A stretch of DNA of 64,000 nucleotides from Bacteroidales bacterium UBA5197 (GCA_002412885.1 DHVX01000061.1:245564-309563), one strand, 5' to 3'. Positions 25,181-35,351 are shown, counted from the stretch's first letter. Program-made: numbers and translations. The notes: generated by a model not told the origin, from the letters alone.

Positions 25181-26656
25181 ATGGCTAAAGATTTTCCTAC
25201 ACGGGCTGAGAATTACGCTCAATGGTACAACGACCTGGTTATTAAGGCTAATATGGCCGAAAATTCCGCAGTTAGAGGCTGTATGGTTATCAAACCTTAC
25301 GGATATGCAATCTGGGAAAAAATGCAGGCTGCACTCGATAAAATGTTCAAAGATACAGGGCATGAGAATGCTTACTTCCCTTTGTTTATTCCGAAATCAT
25401 TCTTCAGTAAAGAAGCCAGCCATGTGGAAGGTTTTGCTAAAGAATGCGCTGTGGTAACCCATTACCGGCTTAAGAACGACCCGAACGGCAAAGGTGTAAT
25501 TGTTGACGAAACTGCAAAACTCGATGAAGAACTGATTGTTCGTCCAACATCCGAAACTGTTATCTGGGATATTTATCGCACATGGATTCAGTCCTACCGC
25601 GATCTTCCTTTGCTTATCAATCAATGGGCCAATGTTGTACGATGGGAAATGCGTACCCGTCTTTTTCTTCGCACCACTGAATTTCTATGGCAGGAAGGGC
25701 ATACAGCACATGCAACCTCACAGGAAGCTGTTGCAGAAACCGAACAGATGCTGAATGTGTATGCCGATTTCGTTGAAAATTTTATGGCTGTTCCGGTTTT
25801 AAAAGGCATAAAGTCACCGAACGAGCGTTTTGCCGGTGCTGTTGAAACCTATTGTATTGAAACAATAATGCAGGACGGAAAAGCTTTACAGGCAGGAACT
25901 TCTCACTATCTGGGACAGAATTTCGCCAAAGCTTTTGATGTAAAATTCCTGAGCAAGGAGAATAAACTCGAATATGTCTGGGGTACTTCATGGGGTGTTT
26001 CAACCCGCCTGATTGGTGCTCTGATTATGGCTCACTCTGATGACAACGGACTGGTTCTGCCTCCAAAACTCGCTCCTACACAGGTTGTTATTATTCCCAT
26101 CTGGAAAACCGACGAGCAACTGGCTGCTATCTCTGTTAAAGTAAACGAGATTAAGAAAAACCTTCAGGCCAGAGGAATATCGGTAAAATACGATGACCGC
26201 GACACCTACAAACCGGGCTGGAAGTTCAATGAATACGAATTTAAAGGCGTTCCCATCCGTCTGGTAATCGGACCCCGTGATTTCGAAAACGGAACTGTTG
26301 AGGTTTCGCGCCGCGATACGCTTGAAAAAGCTACCTATCAGCTTCAGGATATCGAAACCAAAGTTGAGCATCTGCTTCAGAGCATTCAGGATAATCTTTT
26401 CCAGAAAGCACTTGATTACAGAGAATCGATGACCACCAAAGCCGATAGCTGGGAAGAATTCGTTGATCTGCTTGACAATAAAGGCGGTTTTATACTTGCG
26501 CATTGGGATGGCACTCCTGAAACCGAACAGGAAATCAAAGAGAAAACAAAGGCTACCATCCGCTGTATCCCTCTTGATGTTAAACCTGAAGAAGGAAAGT
26601 GTATTCTTTCCGGCAAGCCTTCAGCCAACAGGGTTGTGTTTGCAAGGTCGTACTAA
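25181..26656 (+). CDS. proS: Prolyl-tRNA synthetase, short (archaeal/eukaryotic-type) form
   Basis: Class II aminoacyl-tRNA synthetase charging tRNA-Pro. 491 residues: the compact form without the editing insertion of the E. coli type, with the extra C-terminal zinc-like domain reduced. Motif 1 region RGCMVIKPYGYAIWEKMQ, motif 2 RTRLFLRTTEFLWQEGHTAHAT, motif 3 SWGVSTRLIGALIMAH, and an anticodon-binding domain from about residue 290 (VVIIPIWKTDEQ). It ends in VVFARSY, the usual C-terminal Tyr of this form. This type is standard for Bacteroidota. A perfect terminator follows. Confidence 0.96.
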   Translation: MAKDFPTRAENYAQWYNDLVIKANMAENSAVRGCMVIKPYGYAIWEKMQAALDKMFKDTGHENAYFPLFIPKSFFSKEASHVEGFAKECAVVTHYRLKNDPNGKGVIVDETAKLDEELIVRPTSETVIWDIYRTWIQSYRDLPLLINQWANVVRWEMRTRLFLRTTEFLWQEGHTAHATSQEAVAETEQMLNVYADFVENFMAVPVLKGIKSPNERFAGAVETYCIETIMQDGKALQAGTSHYLGQNFAKAFDVKFLSKENKLEYVWGTSWGVSTRLIGALIMAHSDDNGLVLPPKLAPTQVVIIPIWKTDEQLAAISVKVNEIKKNLQARGISVKYDDRDTYKPGWKFNEYEFKGVPIRLVIGPRDFENGTVEVSRRDTLEKATYQLQDIETKVEHLLQSIQDNLFQKALDYRESMTTKADSWEEFVDLLDNKGGFILAHWDGTPETEQEIKEKTKATIRCIPLDVKPEEGKCILSGKPSANRVVFARSY

Positions 26657-26680
26657 TCGCATATAGTGATTTACTAAACT

Positions 26681-26707
26681 GGCATCCGGAATCCGGATGC
26701 CTTTTTT
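26681..26707 (+). terminator. Intrinsic terminator of proS
   Basis: GGCATCCGG (26681-26689) pairs perfectly with CCGGATGCC (26693-26701), loop of 3, then six T. Confidence 0.88.
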
Positions 26708-26734
26708 GTTTTCCTGCCGTCTGACTGAAACTTT

Positions 26735-27691
26735 TCAGAAAACAGCTTTTGCAATTCTTTGAATATTGTCGCTTTTCCCCATGGTGTAAAAATGGAGAAC
26801 CGGCACACCGTGTTTGATAAGCTCCTTACTCTGAGCGATGGCCCACTCCACACCCAAATCTCTGATCTGATCCTTTTTGGTGCATTTTTCAGCTTCCGAA
26901 ACCAGGCTTTCAGGCAAATCAATTGAAAAGGTTTTTGGCAGCGTTGATAACTGCGAAAAGGTTGACAAAGGCTTGATTCCCGGGATAACCGGCACAGTAA
27001 TTCCAGCTGCGCGACAAGCTTTTTCGAATCTGAAGAAAGCTGCATTGTCGAAAAACATCTGGGTAACAATGTATTCAGCTCCGGCATCTATTTTTGCTTT
27101 CAGATGGGCAATATCTGCAGCCATATTGGGCGCTTCGGCATGTTTCTCAGGGTAACCGGCAACTCCTATGCAGAACCCAGTAGGGTTTGCATTGATAATG
27201 CCCTCTTCCAGATAAATGCCACGATTCATATTAACGGCCTGATTCACAAGATCCAGGGCATAACGGTTTCCTTCGGGTTCCGGCCTGAAAACTTTTTCGC
27301 CGGCCGGATTGTCACCACGGATCAGCAAAATATTATCAATTCCCAGAAAATAAAGATCTATCAGTGCATTTTCAGTCTCCTCACGGGTAAACCCACCGCA
27401 AATGATGTGCGGCACAACATCAATATTGTATTTAAACTTAATGGCTGCTGAAATGCCGACTGTTCCCGGTCTTTTACGCACCGTTCTTCGCTCAAGAAGC
27501 CCGTTTCCACGTTCTTTGTAAACGATTTCCTCGCGATGATAAGTCACATCGATGGATATCGGATTAAACTCAATCAAGGGATCAATGGCCTGGCTGATAC
27601 CTTCAAAATTCTCACCCTTGAGCGGAGGAAGAAGTTCAAAACTAAAAAGAGTGCTGCCCCGGCGCCGGGCAATATGTTCGGTCAACTTCAT
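26735..27691 (-). CDS. metF: 5,10-methylenetetrahydrofolate reductase
   Basis: FAD-dependent reduction of methylene-THF to methyl-THF, the methyl donor of MetH. TIM-barrel blocks: STLFSFELLPPLKGE, SIDVTYHRE, VPHIICGGFTREE, ILLIRGDNPAG, CIGVAGYPEKHAEAPN and YIVTQMFFDN. 318 residues, the usual length. It lies 37 bp downstream of metH on the same strand, so the S-box riboswitch before metH likely controls both genes. Confidence 0.95.
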   Translation of the reverse strand: MKLTEHIARRRGSTLFSFELLPPLKGENFEGISQAIDPLIEFNPISIDVTYHREEIVYKERGNGLLERRTVRKRPGTVGISAAIKFKYNIDVVPHIICGGFTREETENALIDLYFLGIDNILLIRGDNPAGEKVFRPEPEGNRYALDLVNQAVNMNRGIYLEEGIINANPTGFCIGVAGYPEKHAEAPNMAADIAHLKAKIDAGAEYIVTQMFFDNAAFFRFEKACRAAGITVPVIPGIKPLSTFSQLSTLPKTFSIDLPESLVSEAEKCTKKDQIRDLGVEWAIAQSKELIKHGVPVLHFYTMGKSDNIQRIAKAVF

Positions 27692-27728
27692 ATTAAAACT
27701 GTTATTTTCATACCTGCAATCGTTTAAC

Positions 27729-30700
27729 TCAATAATTAAGGTTTTGTGCCAGCATTTTTTCCACTTCAGCTATGCTCATTCCTTTGCGGGATGCGTAATC
27801 AGCCACCTGATCATTGCTGATGCGACTGACGTTGAAATATTGCGAATCAGGATGAGAAAAGTAGTACCCGCACACTGAAGCAGCGGGATACATGGCGAAG
27901 TTTTTGGTAAGTGTAATCCCGGATTTTTCCACTTCAAGCAGATCGAACAGTTTTCGCTTTTCGCTGTGTTCAGGACAAGCCGGATATCCCGGAGCCGGGC
28001 GGGTTCCCTGATAACCCTCATCAAGAATCTGCTGAAGTTCAAGATTTTCATCAGGGGCATAACCCCAGAACTCTTTTCGCACATAAAGATGCAGGACTTC
28101 GGCAAATGCTTCAGCCAGACGATCGGACAATATTTTTACCATAATAGCGCTGTAATCGTCGTTTTCGGCAACGAATTTTTCGGCATGTTTTTCAACACCC
28201 AATCCGGCAGTAACTGCAAAAAATCCGATGAAATCCTTTTTGCCGGCGTCTTTTGGAGCAATAAAATCTGCCAGACAAAGGTTTTGCACTCCTTCTTCCT
28301 TTTCTTCCTGATTGCGAAGAAAATGGAATGCGGTTATGGGTTGTCCGGTATTTTCATCAATTAATTCCACACTTTCGTTGATAGCCTGAGCCGGGAATAA
28401 TCCAATAACACCATCGGCCTGAACCATTTTTTCATTGATCATGCGTTTTAATAATATCTGTGCATCATCAAAAAGTTTTTGTGCTTCAACACCCTTTTCA
28501 GGATCGCTGAAAATACCGGGATATTTTGCACCGATTTTCCAGGCATAAAAGAAATATGTCCAATCGATGTATTGACTGATTTCCTCAAGCGGCCAGTCGG
28601 AGAAGCGGATGATTCCAGTTTTCCGGGGAATCGGCGGTGTGTATGCCTTCCAGTCGGGGTTAAACCGGTTTTCTCTGGCTTTTTGCAGTGAGAGATAAGT
28701 TACTCCTGCTCTGGTATTCAGGTGCTTTTCGCGCAAACCTGCATACTTACCGGCTATCGAAGCGGTGAAATCTGGCTTCTGATCTGCCGAAAGCAGACTC
28801 GACACCACACCAATGGCACGGCTGGCATCGCGAACATGAATAACCGGCGATGAATAACCAGGCGCAATTTTCACTGCAGTGTGCATTTCGCTGGTGGTGG
28901 CTCCGCCGATAAGCAAAGGAATATTTAATCCTGCTTGTTCCATTTCGCGGGCTACATGAGCCATTTCGTCAAGAGAAGGTGTAATGAGTCCGCTGAGACC
29001 AATTACATCAACTTTGTGAAGAACTGCCTGCTCAAGAATCCTTGCCACAGGCACCATTACACCAAGATCAATCACTTCGTAATTGTTGCATCCCAGCACA
29101 ACGCCTACAATATTTTTACCGATATCATGGACATCACCTTTCACGGTTGCCATTAAAATTCTCCCTGCTGACTGGCGGCCTCCGGCTTTTTTTTCAGCTT
29201 CGAGGTAAGGAAGTAAAACCGCAACTGCTTTTTTCATTACGCGGGCACTTTTTACCACCTGCGGCAGAAACATCTTTCCGGCTCCAAAAAGATCGCCCAC
29301 GATGTTCATGCCTGCCATCAGCGGACCTTCAATCACTTCCAATGCTCTGGAGTACTGAAGTCTGGCATCTTCCACATCTTCTGCAATATGAGCATCGTGC
29401 CCATGCACCAGGGCATGAGATAATCTTTCCTTCAGCGGAAGCAACCTCCAGCTTTCTGTTTTTTCCTGTACACCCGATGATTTCTCCATTTGACCTGCAT
29501 ATTGAGTCAGGCGTTCGGTGGCATCAGGGCGACGGTTGAGAATCACATCTTCTATCAGTTCAAGCTCTTTCGGATCAATATCATCATAAACAGGCAGGTT
29601 GCCGGCATTTACAATTCCCATATCCAGCCCTGCCTTTACGGCATGAAAAAGGAAAACAGCATGCATAATCTCGCGCAGTTTTTCGTTTCCCCGGAAGGAA
29701 AATGAGAGATTGCTGATGCCGCCGCTTACCCGGGCAAAAGGCAGGTTTTGTTTTATCCAGGTTACTGCATTGATAAAATCCACTGCATAGTTGTTGTGCT
29801 CGTCAATTCCGGTAGCAACAGTCAGAATGTTGGGATCAAAAATGATGTCTTCAGCAGGAAATCCAAGTTCCTGGGTAAGTATGCGGTAAGCCCGGCTACA
29901 GATTTCTATCCTTCTTTCAAGATCAGCAGCCTGACCTTGTTCATCAAAAGCCATCACCACGGCTGCTGCGCCATAATTCCTTATAAGCCGCGCATGTGTT
30001 TTGAATGCTTCTTCACCTTCCTTTAAACTGATTGAGTTAACGATTGCTTTCCCTTGCAAACATTTGAGCCCGGCTTCAATCACTGACCATTTCGATGAAT
30101 CGATCATCACCGGAACTTTTGCAATTTCAGGCTCAGCCATAAGCAAATGCAGAAAACGAACCATTGCTTTTTCGGCATCAAGCAAGGCATTATCCATATT
30201 AATATCTATTACCTGAGCGCCGCTTTCTACTTGCTGACGGGCAACTGCAAGCGCTTCATCGTATTTTTCTTCGCGAATCAGCCTTGCAAACATTCGTGAA
30301 CCAGATACATTGGTACGTTCTCCGATATTGATGAAATTGCTTCCTTCAAAGGTCTGAAGCGGCTCCAATCCGCTTAGTCTCAGATTCCGGGGAATTACCG
30401 GGCGTTTTCTCATTTCATATTTTGATGCCAGAAGGCTCAGTTCTCTGATGTGCTCAGGGGTTGTGCCGCAACACCCGCCAATGATATTCACCGCCCTGTT
30501 TGCAAGTATTGGCTTTACATGGGCTGCCATTTCTGCTGGCGTTTCGTCGTATTCACCAAACTGATTGGGAAGTCCGGCATTGGGATATGCACTCACATAA
30601 AAAGGTGCCTTTACGGAAAGTTCTTCTATAAATGGCCGCAATTGTTCCGCACCTAAAGAACAATTAAAACCCACACTCAGCATATCGATGTGTGAAACTG

Positions 30701-31397
30701 AGGTGAGAAAAGCTTCAAGGGTTTGGCCCGATAAGGTGCGCCCGCTCAAATCGGCAATGGTGCCCGAAACCATTACCGGAAGCCTGAGATTTCGCTCAGC
30801 CAGCACCTGATTGATGCCAAAAAGTGCGGCCTTGGCATTCAGTGTATCGAAGATGGTTTCTACCAAAAGCAGATCGGCACCACCATCAATCAATCCATTT
30901 GCCTGCTCAGCGTAAGATAAAACCAGATCATCATAAAGAACCGCTCTGAATCCAGGATCGTTTACATCGGGCGACATAGATGCTGTTTTGTTGGTAGGCC
31001 CGAATGCACCAGCCACAAAACGTGGTTTTGAAGGGTTTTTTAAGGTATATTCTTCAGCGGCTGCTTTGGCAATTTCAGCTGCAGCCCGATTAATTTCGTA
31101 AACCAGATGCTCCATTTTATAATCGGCCATTGATATGCTGGTTGCATTGAAAGTATTGGTTTCGATGATATCGGCACCTGCTTCAAGATAAGCTTTGTGA
31201 ATTTCTGAAATAATGTCGGGGCGGGTAAGGCAAAGCAGGTCGTTGTTGCCTTTTACATCAACGGGGTGCGAAGCGAAACGGCTTCCATGGTAGTCTGATC
31301 CGGCAAGATTGTATCGCTGAATCATGGTTCCCATAGCTCCGTCAAGCACCAGAATCCTTTTTTCAATTTCCTCGTAAATATTTTTCCTTGTGGCCAT
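27729..31397 (-). CDS. metH: Cobalamin-dependent methionine synthase
   Basis: 1222 residues with all four modules. Homocysteine domain with zinc ligands Cys246 (GFNCSLG) and Cys309-Cys310 (GGCCGTT). Methyl-THF (pterin-binding) domain from about 350: INIGERTNVSGSRMF, MIDSSKWSVIEAGLK. Cobalamin domain with the helical cap and the DVHDIGKN motif whose His ligates cobalt. C-terminal AdoMet reactivation domain with RPAPGYPACPEHSEK and the MYPAASVCGYYFSHP block. It remethylates homocysteine with methyl-THF. It needs B12; no B12 genes are in the window. An S-box riboswitch lies in its leader. Confidence 0.97.
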   Translation of the reverse strand: MATRKNIYEEIEKRILVLDGAMGTMIQRYNLAGSDYHGSRFASHPVDVKGNNDLLCLTRPDIISEIHKAYLEAGADIIETNTFNATSISMADYKMEHLVYEINRAAAEIAKAAAEEYTLKNPSKPRFVAGAFGPTNKTASMSPDVNDPGFRAVLYDDLVLSYAEQANGLIDGGADLLLVETIFDTLNAKAALFGINQVLAERNLRLPVMVSGTIADLSGRTLSGQTLEAFLTSVSHIDMLSVGFNCSLGAEQLRPFIEELSVKAPFYVSAYPNAGLPNQFGEYDETPAEMAAHVKPILANRAVNIIGGCCGTTPEHIRELSLLASKYEMRKRPVIPRNLRLSGLEPLQTFEGSNFINIGERTNVSGSRMFARLIREEKYDEALAVARQQVESGAQVIDINMDNALLDAEKAMVRFLHLLMAEPEIAKVPVMIDSSKWSVIEAGLKCLQGKAIVNSISLKEGEEAFKTHARLIRNYGAAAVVMAFDEQGQAADLERRIEICSRAYRILTQELGFPAEDIIFDPNILTVATGIDEHNNYAVDFINAVTWIKQNLPFARVSGGISNLSFSFRGNEKLREIMHAVFLFHAVKAGLDMGIVNAGNLPVYDDIDPKELELIEDVILNRRPDATERLTQYAGQMEKSSGVQEKTESWRLLPLKERLSHALVHGHDAHIAEDVEDARLQYSRALEVIEGPLMAGMNIVGDLFGAGKMFLPQVVKSARVMKKAVAVLLPYLEAEKKAGGRQSAGRILMATVKGDVHDIGKNIVGVVLGCNNYEVIDLGVMVPVARILEQAVLHKVDVIGLSGLITPSLDEMAHVAREMEQAGLNIPLLIGGATTSEMHTAVKIAPGYSSPVIHVRDASRAIGVVSSLLSADQKPDFTASIAGKYAGLREKHLNTRAGVTYLSLQKARENRFNPDWKAYTPPIPRKTGIIRFSDWPLEEISQYIDWTYFFYAWKIGAKYPGIFSDPEKGVEAQKLFDDAQILLKRMINEKMVQADGVIGLFPAQAINESVELIDENTGQPITAFHFLRNQEEKEEGVQNLCLADFIAPKDAGKKDFIGFFAVTAGLGVEKHAEKFVAENDDYSAIMVKILSDRLAEAFAEVLHLYVRKEFWGYAPDENLELQQILDEGYQGTRPAPGYPACPEHSEKRKLFDLLEVEKSGITLTKNFAMYPAASVCGYYFSHPDSQYFNVSRISNDQVADYASRKGMSIAEVEKMLAQNLNY

Positions 31398-31525
31398 ACG
31401 ATTAATTTATTACACACTCTGCAAACCTGAAAACCATATTCAATGGCATCGGAATTGCACAAGTGCAAGGTTTAACAAAATAAAACACAATGGTGAAGGC
31501 CGGATGGCGCAACGCTCAGTGTTTC

Positions 31526-31633
31526 AATTATAATCTTCCCTTTTCGGGGAACAGGTATTGGCACCGTTTCTGCTGTTTGGCGGATGGTTGCCAGAGGTTC
31601 GCAGAGCCTGTCTCTCCCCTCTTCTTTATAACT
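31526..31633 (-). promoter_or_regulatory. SAM-I (S-box) riboswitch upstream of metH
   Basis: Read on the minus strand, the leader has the S-box core: a TTATAA P1 arm (31631-31626), AAGAAGAGGGGAGAGAC, a TGGCAACC junction, then GGTGCCAATACCTG, CCCCGAAAAGGGAAGA, and the closing TTATAA arm (31533-31528). These are the conserved SAM-binding and kink-turn segments of the family. It should lower metH-metF expression when SAM is plentiful. No clear anti-terminator pair was seen; in this phylum translational control is possible. Confidence 0.85.
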
Positions 31634-31673
31634 CAAACAATTTTCCGGTAAGGAAGGATTCCGTTTGAAGCTG

Positions 31674-31681
31674 CAAATATA
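31674..31681 (-). promoter_or_regulatory. Putative -7 box of the metH-metF unit
   Basis: TATATTTG on the minus strand fits TAnnTTTG and would start transcription about 35 bases before the riboswitch. Confidence 0.5.
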
Positions 31682-32022
31682 ATCAATTAATTGCATATGT
31701 GGAGATCAAATCTGTAAGTCTCATTTAACATTTCCCGGGAATTTTACATCAACTTTTTGCGGGTGATTGTGAATTGGTTTTATTTCATTTAAATTTGTGA
31801 ATCATTAGCATCAAACAGGATTGCAGAATGATGGGTAGTTGCCCGTTTATTTGAGCGTTTTCACAGGCCTATGTTAAGCGCAGCAGGCTTATTCAGGAAT
31901 CATCAACCATGAGCAACAGCCCACAGATTCAGCACTACAACAATTGTATGTATTTGCACTTAAGCTCAAAACAACATAAACTTATAACTTGATTTCGGTG
32001 ATTTAAAATATGAAAGAAGAAA
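31682..32022. other. Divergent intergenic region metH / ATP-grasp gene
   Basis: About 340 bp with no gene seen. Apart from the metH promoter side, I find no consensus -7 box for the plus-strand gene. Confidence 0.4.
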
Positions 32023-33162
32023 ATGAAAAAGTATCTGAAAGAAGTTGACCGGTTTAAAAGAACAAAAAATCCTGCTGCACTTATTTATGTGGTCAGATAT
32101 ATATTAAATGGCATCCGCAAGGAAACGGGCTGGAATTATCTGCACATTATCTTCGATTTTCTTTCGAAACGCAAAAAACTGAAGATTAACCCTCATGAAT
32201 ACTATTTATACTTTTTATATGACAAGGGAATGCCGGAACAATACCGTGCAAAATTTGTGAGCCGTTACACACGTGATGTATTTCTCGAAAAGTTAAACCC
32301 ACTGGGATATATTCTGCTGGCCAGAAACAAATATATCACCAAAATAATCCTTAAGAGCCTCGATATCCCAACGCCAGAAATGATTTTCTTATATGATCAG
32401 CAGGCTGGGCTTGAATCTGCCTTTGTGATAAACACTCCTGAAGCTGCCCGACAAAAATTAATTGAGTTTGGGAACCGACCTTTTGTAGTGAAAGTGCTTG
32501 AAGGAGAACACGGGAAAAACATAAATATTTATACCTCTTATGAATCAACCAGAGATGGATTTACAGCTTTGCATTTAAATGGTGAAAAGCATTCGCTTAA
32601 CCAGCTTTTAAACTTTGCCGGAAAAAATCAAAGGTTGCTGTTTGAGGCCAAACTCAGACAAATTCCAATATTCGATGCTATAAATCCGACGTCCATCAAC
32701 ACCCTTAGACTATTAACTTTACTTCATCCGAACGGAGAGGCAGAATTAATATACGGGCTCATTCGAATGGGTCGTAAAGGGCGATGGGTGGACAATTCCG
32801 GAAAGGGTGGAAATGTAATGGCCATTCTGAATAAGGAAACCGGCAGATTCGAAAATATTGTTTCGTTTGCACATTACAAATCCTATGAACCATTGACCCA
32901 TCATCCGGATTCTGGCATTGATCTTGTAAATTTTGAAATCAAAAACTGGCAGGAAATAAAAAATCAGGTATTTGATTTCCACCGCAAACTGTCGTGGCTC
33001 AAAGCCATTGGCTGGGATGTTGCCATTACTGAAGAAGGCCCTGTAATTATTGAGATCAATAACCGATGGGACATTATTGGCCAAACCATTGCCCGGGAAG
33101 GTTGGTATGACTACCTGAACACACTTTATAAAGAGTGGGAGCAATTTGAAGCTTCGAAATAG
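32023..33162 (+). CDS. Sugar-transfer-associated ATP-grasp protein
   Basis: 379 residues matching the ATP-grasp family often found in polysaccharide clusters (ATPgrasp_ST). Visible blocks: FVVKVLEGEHGKNI (ATP-binding strand and Gly loop), INPTSINTLRLLTLLHPNGEAEL, RMGRKGRWVDNSGKGGNVMAI, and the metal-binding end GWDVAITEEGPVIIEINNRWD. The family probably ligates an amino acid or acid to a sugar or lipid carrier, but the substrate is unknown. It is a stand-alone gene here, with no glycosyltransferases nearby, convergent with the DUF2807 gene. Confidence 0.82.
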   Translation: MKKYLKEVDRFKRTKNPAALIYVVRYILNGIRKETGWNYLHIIFDFLSKRKKLKINPHEYYLYFLYDKGMPEQYRAKFVSRYTRDVFLEKLNPLGYILLARNKYITKIILKSLDIPTPEMIFLYDQQAGLESAFVINTPEAARQKLIEFGNRPFVVKVLEGEHGKNINIYTSYESTRDGFTALHLNGEKHSLNQLLNFAGKNQRLLFEAKLRQIPIFDAINPTSINTLRLLTLLHPNGEAELIYGLIRMGRKGRWVDNSGKGGNVMAILNKETGRFENIVSFAHYKSYEPLTHHPDSGIDLVNFEIKNWQEIKNQVFDFHRKLSWLKAIGWDVAITEEGPVIIEINNRWDIIGQTIAREGWYDYLNTLYKEWEQFEASK

Positions 33163-33208
33163 CCCGGTTCTTCTCAACCGGAACAGATAATAAAACCCGT
33201 ATCGATGA

Positions 33209-34117
33209 TCAATCTATCTTGATAAGTTTTCCGGCTCCGGTAACATTCATTTTTATATCATACGGGTTACCGTAATAAAAAATGTCACCAACTGAGGCAA
33301 TCTCCACTTCAAGTATATGTTTGGCATACACATACACCTGATTGGTGCCGCTGTTCCGCACATAGGCAATGTTTGAAATCAGTTCGCTGCAATAAAACGG
33401 ACCATAACTGTTGGCAAAAATGGTGGTAATTAGTGCCTTGCCTTTTACAGTTAAATCAACAGTTCCATAATGCATGGCAAGTTTCAGTTTAGTAACATCC
33501 AGATCAAGATCAAACGAACCTGCCCCTCCCCAAATGTTAACCTGCAAAGAATCCAGCTTTATCTGTCCTTCGGTTCTGATATCGCCCGAACCCTCGTATC
33601 GGATTTCGCGCAGTGCAGGTGCAGTGGCATAAACGGTTATTTCACGATCGAAACTGCGTATCCAGTTACACTTTAATGTGTTGCGGATAATCAGGGTGCT
33701 ATCTTTTATTTCGGTTTTTATGGCCGGAAGCAGATTTTTGCCTCCTTTGATTTCCAAAAACGGAGTATTGCCCGGCACAAGCACAAGATTTACATTGTTA
33801 TACAATTCTATATTGTGAAAGTATTCAGCTGGTCTTTCTTCGGCAATGTCAGCTCCGGTTTTAGTATAACAATCGTCGAGTTGCTCACGGTTGCATGAAG
33901 AAAAGACGAACATTATTGAAAATATAAAGCTAACACTCAGCACTTTTTGTGAAACCAATGAAAAGCAGCAAGCCGCCTGAAGCAAACCGGCAAATCGAAA
34001 TGCCCGCTTGTTCATTTCTGACAACTGTTTTATCAGACCAGCCACTTTATTGTTTTTGCTGCGCATTGTTTCTTTTGTTGTTATTATTCCGGGGTTATTC
34101 ATCTGAAACTCCATCAT
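33209..34117 (-). CDS. DUF2807 (GIN/head-domain) lipoprotein
   Basis: 302 residues as an open frame; a shorter start about 34 codons in (MNKRAFRFAG) would place a hydrophobic segment and the lipobox-like FSSC nearer the N-terminus, which I favour. Residues about 95-300 form the right-handed beta-helix DUF2807 domain: EYFHNIELYNNVNLVLVPG, ITVYATAPALREIRYEGSGDI, NVTGAGKLIKID. These are exported proteins of Bacteroidota with an unknown, perhaps adhesive or scaffolding, role. Sits 27 bp after the PagL-like gene on the same strand. Confidence 0.8.
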   Translation of the reverse strand: MMEFQMNNPGIITTKETMRSKNNKVAGLIKQLSEMNKRAFRFAGLLQAACCFSLVSQKVLSVSFIFSIMFVFSSCNREQLDDCYTKTGADIAEERPAEYFHNIELYNNVNLVLVPGNTPFLEIKGGKNLLPAIKTEIKDSTLIIRNTLKCNWIRSFDREITVYATAPALREIRYEGSGDIRTEGQIKLDSLQVNIWGGAGSFDLDLDVTKLKLAMHYGTVDLTVKGKALITTIFANSYGPFYCSELISNIAYVRNSGTNQVYVYAKHILEVEIASVGDIFYYGNPYDIKMNVTGAGKLIKID

Positions 34118-34144
34118 TAACCAATCTGGTTTTCAGCAGAAAGG

Positions 34145-35311
34145 TCACTTCAGATAATACCCCCACTTAAACCTGTATCCAAGTCCTATCCCCACATAAT
34201 CTGCTCTTGCAAAGTGAGTTTTCAGGGTAAGATTGGCGAACAGGTTTTTATGGATAAGGTAATGAATTCCTATTTTATAATAGGACATTCCTTCACTTTT
34301 ATCTTTTCCGCCAAGGTAAAAACCCAGGTTAAAAGCAAATGAGGTTCGTGCCAGTACCAGCTCGTAAGCCGCACTGATACCGGGCTTTGTAAGTTCACGA
34401 CTTTGATAAGGCTCATTGTTTGTGCGTGCAACCAACAGGGCATCAGAGCCATCCCACGAAAGATCAAAACACAGTCCGAGCTTATGTTTGTAGCCTAGAG
34501 GTTTCATTGCACTAACAAATCCCGAGTATATATTAAACTTTTCGCCATCGGTATCACCCGACTCTTTGTAAGCAAAGGTTGTGCCCAGCTTAACCTCAAT
34601 AAAGTCCTTACCGTCGAACTCATACATGGTAAGGTTTGGTCTGATGCGACGTCGGATATAGTTGTTTTCGCGGTTTAACCTGAAAGCGGCTCCTGCACTT
34701 AAAGCAGGAATATTGAGCCCGAAATTCGGTGTTTTGGTTGAACCGTTTGAAAAGTGCATCAACTGAATACCCGCTGATAACTGAAGGTGGTGAATCGGCT
34801 TCCAGCGGTATTCAATCATCAGGTTTACCGCTGCATTCAAATGAGAACCTATGGCGTTGTATTTGTAGTTGTTCAGCCTGTCGAACTTTTTGGTAAGATA
34901 GGCCAACCCGGCGCCCATCCTGAAGTTCAGCTCGTTTTTATCGTCTTTCAGCAATGGGAAACTAACAAAAGGAAATACTGAGTGCGCCTGCCCAAGATCG
35001 CGGGAGTTGCCAAGCCAGGCATTGTAATAGGTTACACCCATAACCGGGTAATTATAAAGCGATTCCCATTGCCGCTTGCCATAAGATGCCTGAGAAATGG
35101 AAAATTCGAAGGAAGGAAAATGGCTGTTATAGATTTCCATTTCTACGTGATGGGCAATCAGAAATCCGTAATTAACGCGGGGTTCAAACAACAGGTTGGC
35201 AGCCTGAAACCGGTGTTGAGCCAATGCCTGACCCATCACCAGAAACATTACCATAACAGTAAGAAATCTGCTGAAAACTGAAAGGGTGAGATAAGGTCTG
35301 GTTTTTCTCAA
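34145..35311 (-). CDS. PagL-like lipid A 3-O-deacylase (acyloxyacyl hydrolase)
   Basis: 388 residues with a signal peptide ending ALAQ. The block QLMHFSNGSTKTPNFGLN holds the His-x-Ser catalytic pair of PagL, an outer-membrane beta-barrel that removes a 3-O acyl chain from lipid A. Longer than classical PagL (about 150-180 residues), as in other Bacteroidota members, with extra strands toward YRFKWGYYLK. The reaction would remodel lipid A made by the LpxH/LpxK pathway found elsewhere in the window. A TATTTTTG box lies upstream at 35351-35344. Confidence 0.8.
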   Translation of the reverse strand: MRKTRPYLTLSVFSRFLTVMVMFLVMGQALAQHRFQAANLLFEPRVNYGFLIAHHVEMEIYNSHFPSFEFSISQASYGKRQWESLYNYPVMGVTYYNAWLGNSRDLGQAHSVFPFVSFPLLKDDKNELNFRMGAGLAYLTKKFDRLNNYKYNAIGSHLNAAVNLMIEYRWKPIHHLQLSAGIQLMHFSNGSTKTPNFGLNIPALSAGAAFRLNRENNYIRRRIRPNLTMYEFDGKDFIEVKLGTTFAYKESGDTDGEKFNIYSGFVSAMKPLGYKHKLGLCFDLSWDGSDALLVARTNNEPYQSRELTKPGISAAYELVLARTSFAFNLGFYLGGKDKSEGMSYYKIGIHYLIHKNLFANLTLKTHFARADYVGIGLGYRFKWGYYLK

Positions 35312-35343
35312 TGTGGTAGCAGGGTAGTTGATGGAGGCGGAAG

Positions 35344-35351
35344 CAAAAATA
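35344..35351 (-). promoter_or_regulatory. Putative -7 box of the PagL-like/DUF2807 unit
   Basis: TATTTTTG on the minus strand, 33 bp before the start codon; divergent from the box at 35377. Confidence 0.45.

Noticed and set aside
29042..29539. 165-codon plus-strand open frame inside metH
   Set aside because: Shadow of the metH coding frame.
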